Source of the DNA: CAYMDD01 sp964409675
GTDB taxonomy: Bacteria > Pseudomonadota > Alphaproteobacteria > Rickettsiales > SXRF01
DNA length: 16,268 bases
Assembly: GCA_964409675.1 (NCBI GenBank)
Contig: CAYPEF010000044.1
Location: forward strand, 1-16,268
Direction: 5' to 3'
Shown here: positions 14,320 to 16,268 of the stretch, piece after piece
Numbering within the stretch: the first letter of the stretch is position 1
Layout of the letters: each line of letters begins with the position of its first letter
Position numbers and translations under genes: made by a program
Notes under the pieces: generated by a model
Seen by the model: the letters and a program-made list of their open reading frames with translations, nothing else
Told to the model about the DNA's origin: nothing
Databases searched by the model: none

Positions 14320-14814
14320 ATGATGGCTGCAACCAATGAGAACAGGGCTGACGCCGGAATTGCGTCGTTACGAACCATGGCCGCTCAGCGCGCAGCCGCA
14401 GCCGGGTATGCGGGCGATCTGTCCCCCCGCGAGGCGTGGGACTATCTTTCGCGGCATGAAGCGCTGGTGGTGGATGTGCGCACGCATCCGGAATGGCTGT
14501 TCGTGGGCGGGCCGGACATGCGCAGCACGCCAAGCCGGATTGTACAGATTGCCTGGAAGACCTATCCGACCTTTGCCACCAATCCCCTCTTTGCCGAGCA
14601 GCTGAAGCAGCAGGGAATCGCGCCGGAGGCGCCGCTTTTTTTCATTTGCCGCTCCGGCGGGCGCTCGCTGGATGCCGCCATCGCCGCTACGGCGCTCGGA
14701 TATGTCAACAGCTTCAACATTTCCGGCGGGTTTGAGGGCGAGCCGGACGCGCGAGGGCAACGCGGCACGCGCGATGGCTGGAAGGCGGCGAATCTCCCCT
14801 GGGCGCAGGGGTGA
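14320..14814 (+). CDS. Single-domain rhodanese-like sulfurtransferase
   Basis: The protein has 164 residues with one rhodanese domain. It has an N-terminal segment of about 32 residues, then LSPREAWDYL (34-43), the CH2A-like LVVDVRTHPEWLFVGGPD (49-66), and the active-site loop ICRSGGRS with the persulfide-forming C110. It then has GYVNSFNISGGFEGEPD and the ending GWKAANLPWAQG, typical of a proteobacterial rhodanese family. The substrate is unknown; such proteins carry sulfane sulfur to acceptors or act in redox or cyanide-related chemistry. GGGGAA at 14307-14312 is a good ribosome site before the ATG at 14320 (a second ATG follows immediately). Its stop is three bases before the dnaA ATG, so it is presumably cotranscribed with dnaA. 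It contains no signal peptide. The domain call is firm; the link to dnaA is unexplained. Confidence 0.92.
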   Translation: MMAATNENRADAGIASLRTMAAQRAAAAGYAGDLSPREAWDYLSRHEALVVDVRTHPEWLFVGGPDMRSTPSRIVQIAWKTYPTFATNPLFAEQLKQQGIAPEAPLFFICRSGGRSLDAAIAATALGYVNSFNISGGFEGEPDARGQRGTRDGWKAANLPWAQG

Positions 14815-14817
14815 GTT

Positions 14818-16268
14818 ATGACCACGATGAACGCCGTGATGCCGTCTCCCCTGCTTGATTCCTCCGCCGCCGCGCCGTGGGGCGGCATTCTGGAAGAGCT
14901 GCGCGCTCAATATGGCGAGGCGGTCTTCCGTAGCTGGCTGAAACCGCTGCATTATGTGGGCGCGGAAGCCGGGAAAGTGAAAATGTCCGTGCCGACGCGT
15001 TTCATGCGCGAATGGATCCAGTCGCATTACCTGCAGGATATACGTCGCATCTGGCAATCGCGCGATCCGGGAGTGGAGAGCGTGGAGATTGTAGTGCAGG
15101 CCGCGGATGCGGGGGCGGATATAGCCGCACCTGCTGCCAGCGCGCCGGCAGCGGCTCCGGTGCCGGCAAGCGCATCGGTTTCGCTGGTCATGGCTTCGGC
15201 GACTGCGGCCACGCCGCCGGCGGAAGCCATTGACTTGCAGATGAGCGCAACGCTCGACCCGCGCTATACGTTTGATAACTTTGTCGTTGGCAAGCCGAAC
15301 GAGCTCGCGCATGCGGCGGCACGAAGGGTGGCGGAATCGGACGCGGTGGTGCAGGGCTGCAACCCGCTGTTTCTATACGGTGGCGTCGGACTTGGCAAAA
15401 CCCACTTGCTGCATGCCATTGCCTGGCATATTCGCACCTGCAATCCCAACCGGCGGGTGATTTACCTCTCGGCGGAAAAATTCATGTACCAGTTCATCAA
15501 GGCGCTGCGCTTCAAGGAGGCGCTGGCGTTCAAGGAGCATTTTCGCTCGGTCGATGTGCTGATGATCGATGACGTGCAATTCATCAGCGGCAAGGATTCG
15601 ACGCAGGAGGAGTTTTTTCACACGTTCAACGCGCTTGTTGACCAGAACAAGCAGCTGATCATCTCCGCCGACCGCTCGCCCTCCGACCTGGACGGGGTGG
15701 AGGAGCGCATCAAGTCGCGCCTTGGCTGGGGACTGGTGGCGGATATTCATTCCACCAGCTACGAGCTGCGCTTAGGGATTCTGCAATCCAAGATCGAGCA
15801 TTTGCAGGGCATGGATATTCCGCAGAAAGTGGTGGAGTTTCTGGCGCATAAAATCACCTCAAACGTTCGTGAACTGGAAGGCGCGCTCAACCGCGTGGTG
15901 GCGCATGCCACGCTGGTGGGCCGCCCGATTACGCTGGAATCGACGCAGGACGTGCTGCGTGATTTACTTCGCGCCAACGACAAACGCGTAACCATAGAAG
16001 ATATCCAGAAGCACGTGGCGGCGCATTACAACGTGAAAGTCTCCGACATGCATTCCGCCCGCCGCTCGCGCACCGTCGCCCGGCCCCGGCAGGTGGCGAT
16101 GTATCTTTCCAAGAAACTCACCAGCAAAAGCCTGCCCGAGATCGGACGGCGCTTCGGCGGCAAGGACCATACCACCGTGATGCACGCGGTGAAAAAGGTG
16201 GAGGAGCTGATGGGCGAGGATACGGAATTCGCCGCCGATGTGGAGATGCTGGGGCGGATTGTGCAGGG
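14818..16268 (+). CDS. dnaA: Chromosomal replication initiator DnaA (3' end outside window)
   Basis: AAA+ ATPase that binds DnaA boxes and melts oriC. 483 codons are visible, and the end (EMLGRIVQ) suggests only a few more are missing. Domain I is WGGILEELRAQYGEAVFRSWLKPL. Residues of about 95-140 form an alanine/proline-rich linker (domain II). Domain III begins DPRYTFDNFVVGKPNELAHAAA, with Walker A GGVGLGKT (188-195), Walker B LMIDDVQF with D251/D252, box VII ERIKSRLGWGL and sensor 2 NVRELEGALNR. Domain IV has the DnaA signature with KDHTTVMHA at 449-457. The start could be Met1, Met4 or Met8; AGGGGTGA at 14807-14814, overlapping the rhodanese stop, supports Met1 at 14818. No separate promoter is visible, so expression probably depends on transcription through rpsT and/or the rhodanese gene. 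Confidence 0.97.
   Translation, partial: MTTMNAVMPSPLLDSSAAAPWGGILEELRAQYGEAVFRSWLKPLHYVGAEAGKVKMSVPTRFMREWIQSHYLQDIRRIWQSRDPGVESVEIVVQAADAGADIAAPAASAPAAAPVPASASVSLVMASATAATPPAEAIDLQMSATLDPRYTFDNFVVGKPNELAHAAARRVAESDAVVQGCNPLFLYGGVGLGKTHLLHAIAWHIRTCNPNRRVIYLSAEKFMYQFIKALRFKEALAFKEHFRSVDVLMIDDVQFISGKDSTQEEFFHTFNALVDQNKQLIISADRSPSDLDGVEERIKSRLGWGLVADIHSTSYELRLGILQSKIEHLQGMDIPQKVVEFLAHKITSNVRELEGALNRVVAHATLVGRPITLESTQDVLRDLLRANDKRVTIEDIQKHVAAHYNVKVSDMHSARRSRTVARPRQVAMYLSKKLTSKSLPEIGRRFGGKDHTTVMHAVKKVEELMGEDTEFAADVEMLGRIVQ

Noticed and set aside
14368..15312. A 314-codon minus-strand open frame across the rhodanese gene and dnaA start
   Set aside because: It covers two certain genes on the other strand, is Arg/His/Gly-rich low-information sequence, and has no ribosome site or family signature.
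1..16268. CRISPR arrays, tRNA/rRNA genes, insertion sequences, toxin-antitoxin or defence genes
   Set aside because: I looked for spaced direct repeats, cloverleaf-like segments, transposase motifs and known defence domains on both strands and saw none.

Overview
The window carries chromosomal core genes of a moderately GC-rich alphaproteobacterium. The main evidence is gene order. A ubiE-ubiB run lies next to mutM, rpsT and dnaA, and a ruvX...plsY-dprA-topA run lies opposite a gatCAB cluster; both are neighbourhoods I associate with Alphaproteobacteria. The -35-like element before rpsT (TTGACG, preceded by CC) also fits that class. No species can be named from the sequence. A run of exactly 100 N inside gatC (4599-4698) shows this is a draft scaffold.

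Layout. (1) 1-802, minus: the N-terminal third of topA, cut by the window edge. (2) 952-1320, plus: an unrecognised 122-residue protein between topA and dprA, its stop overlapping that of dprA. (3) 4263 down to 1317, minus: ruvX, a small exported four-cysteine protein, plsY, then a 160-bp gap with strong palindromes, then dprA. (4) 4357-8266, plus: gatC (gapped), gatA, an ICMT/PEMT-like membrane methyltransferase and gatB, with an ATGA overlap between gatA and the methyltransferase. (5) 8341-9135, plus: an orphan, cysteine-rich type IV pilin-like protein that looks AT-richer than its neighbours. (6) 12936 down to 9138, minus: ubiE, ubiB and a HerA-like ATPase of the YjgR/DUF853 type, tightly packed. 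(7) 12989-16268, plus: mutM, rpsT, a single-domain rhodanese gene and dnaA, with dnaA running off the right edge.

Functions. The set covers DNA topology and processing (TopA, DprA, RuvX, MutM, DnaA), phospholipid synthesis (PlsY), tRNA-dependent amidation (GatCAB), ubiquinone synthesis (UbiE, UbiB) and translation (S20). Several automatic longest-ORF starts are wrong: ubiE, mutM, rpsT and the HerA-like ATPase each start at an internal Met, and I give the corrected starts.

I saw no tRNA, rRNA, CRISPR array, transposase, phage gene or obvious defence system. No intergenic stretch exceeds 300 bases. The points most worth a second look are a pair of inverted DnaA-box-like sites upstream of rpsT (13819-13843), the unknown 122-residue gene, the palindromic element before dprA, the exported four-cysteine protein, the cysteine-paired pilin-like protein, and the foreign members placed inside otherwise conserved operons. 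None of these amounts to a demonstrated new system.
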